Assembly: GCA_946699065.1 (NCBI GenBank)
Contig: CAMPDV010000082.1
Coordinates: 620,001 to 684,000, forward strand
DNA length: 64,000 nt
Reading direction: 5' to 3'
Source: Loxodes magnus
Lineage: Eukaryota; Ciliophora; Karyorelictea; Loxodida; Loxodidae
Positions within the stretch are counted from its first letter, which is position 1, and each line of letters opens with the position of its first letter. Of the stretch, positions 63,179 through 64,000 are shown one piece after another. The position numbers and the translations under genes were made by a program. The notes beneath the pieces were generated by a model, which was given only the letters and a program-made list of their open reading frames with translations, did no database searches and was not told the origin of the DNA.

Positions 63179-64000
63179 TTATTTTAAGTAACAGAAGTTG
63201 AAATAAAACTTATTCGATAACTCAGTTAAATATGAATTTTCAATAAATCATGAAACCTACTTATTTCAATTTAATTGACTCATTTCCTCAACTAAGCTTC
63301 TAATAATTATTCTCTAACACTCCTCTATAAAACTCTATCTTTAAAGCAAATAGAAGAACTATTACATATCACTAACTAAATGATGCATTGAAGATGTTAA
63401 TTTTTTAATTAGTACCTTTTAAAGAAATAATCTAAGCTTCTTGCTTAAATACAAAGAAGCTTTAAAGGGAAATATCTTATAAACTAAATATGTTGGACTA
63501 AGCATTTTAATTTTGATATTATTGCTTCTTAGTAAAATATAACTGAAAGTAATAGTACTACCAAACTTCTCACTTTAGATTGCATAAGGATATTTTAAAT
63601 CATCATCAAGCTAAATTAATTTATCCTGACTATATAAAAAGTAATGAATTACGAAATTTTCTATCGATAATTATTGAAAAAGGTTCACTTTACCTAATAA
63701 AAAGACTTATATTTCTTGAATCGTTTTGCATTTATCATTTGAAGTTTGTTTTGAATTAATTTTAAAATGTTTGGAAATAATAGAATATATAACAATAGCA
63801 TTGTTTATACTCAAAGACACTAGCAATTATTACTCTTTAATATAAGTTATCATATTGCTGTATAATTACTTAATCTTACAATATTCGTATTCTTATTGAT
63901 TATCCAATCAAGCAACTACAAGTTCTATCTTTATTTCTTTTGATTATATTAATACTCTTTAATATACCTGCATAGGTTGAATTAGCATCTTATCTAACTT
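63179..64000. other. AT-rich region to window edge
   Basis: Upstream of SPAG6; includes its presumed promoter. No gene recognised. Confidence 0.4.

Overview
The window reads as nuclear DNA of a ciliate with a fully reassigned genetic code. Ordinary six-frame ORFs are short, but long conserved proteins appear once TAA and TAG are read as Gln and internal TGA as Trp. Direct proof: TGA is the middle Trp of the WWW motif of a TM9SF protein (32526-32528), TGA is the Trp before the GYGD filter of a potassium channel (39356-39358), and TAG is the switch-II Gln of ARL3 (16966-16968). Almost every recognised gene ends at its natural C-terminus with TGA. TAA and TAG coding Gln, with TGA meaning either Trp or stop, is the karyorelict (Loxodes-type) code. 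Condylostoma is the main alternative and cannot be fully excluded. Introns are tiny (16-30 nt) GT-AG introns, inferred from frame shifts in conserved proteins. Intergenic DNA is very AT-rich.

Layout. 1-2.4 kb: a divergent pair (coiled-coil protein and lipid-anchored helical protein) with start codons 22 bp apart. 3.2-7.8 kb: large membrane protein of the TmcB/TmcC type with a PAS-like segment. 8.5-9.4 kb: a possible lipid-binding domain gene and a GC-richer orphan ORF. 9.6-23.2 kb: seven genes all on the minus strand: TTLL ligase fused to an NlpC/P60-like domain, Polo kinase, SHIPPO-repeat protein, ARL3, LSM12, an eight-EF-hand protein and a MORN protein. 26-33 kb: an ankyrin/Gln-rich protein and TM9SF on the plus strand. 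33-37 kb: a 1394-residue Sfi1-like protein. 37.4-37.9 kb: an unusual repeat island. 38.5-46.1 kb: CNBD potassium channel, CNOT11 and ribosomal protein uS8 (plus). 46.5-50.4 kb: a voltage-sensor/adenylyl-cyclase fusion, divergent from an unknown plus-strand gene. 52.7-54.2 kb: HECT ligase, abutting an opposite-strand gag-like ORF with a broken CCHC knuckle. 57-63 kb: a coiled-coil protein, a 69-residue MGxxxCC protein, an SCP-type phosphatase and SPAG6/PF16.

Many genes point to cilia and the cortex (TTLL, SHIPPO, ARL3, SPAG6, Sfi1-like, EF-hand, MORN, PLK) and to membrane excitability (channel, voltage-sensing cyclase). CNOT11, LSM12, uS8, TM9SF and HECT are housekeeping. No rRNA, tRNA, telomere or CRISPR array was recognised. 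All genes were read by eye, so start codons and introns are inferred.
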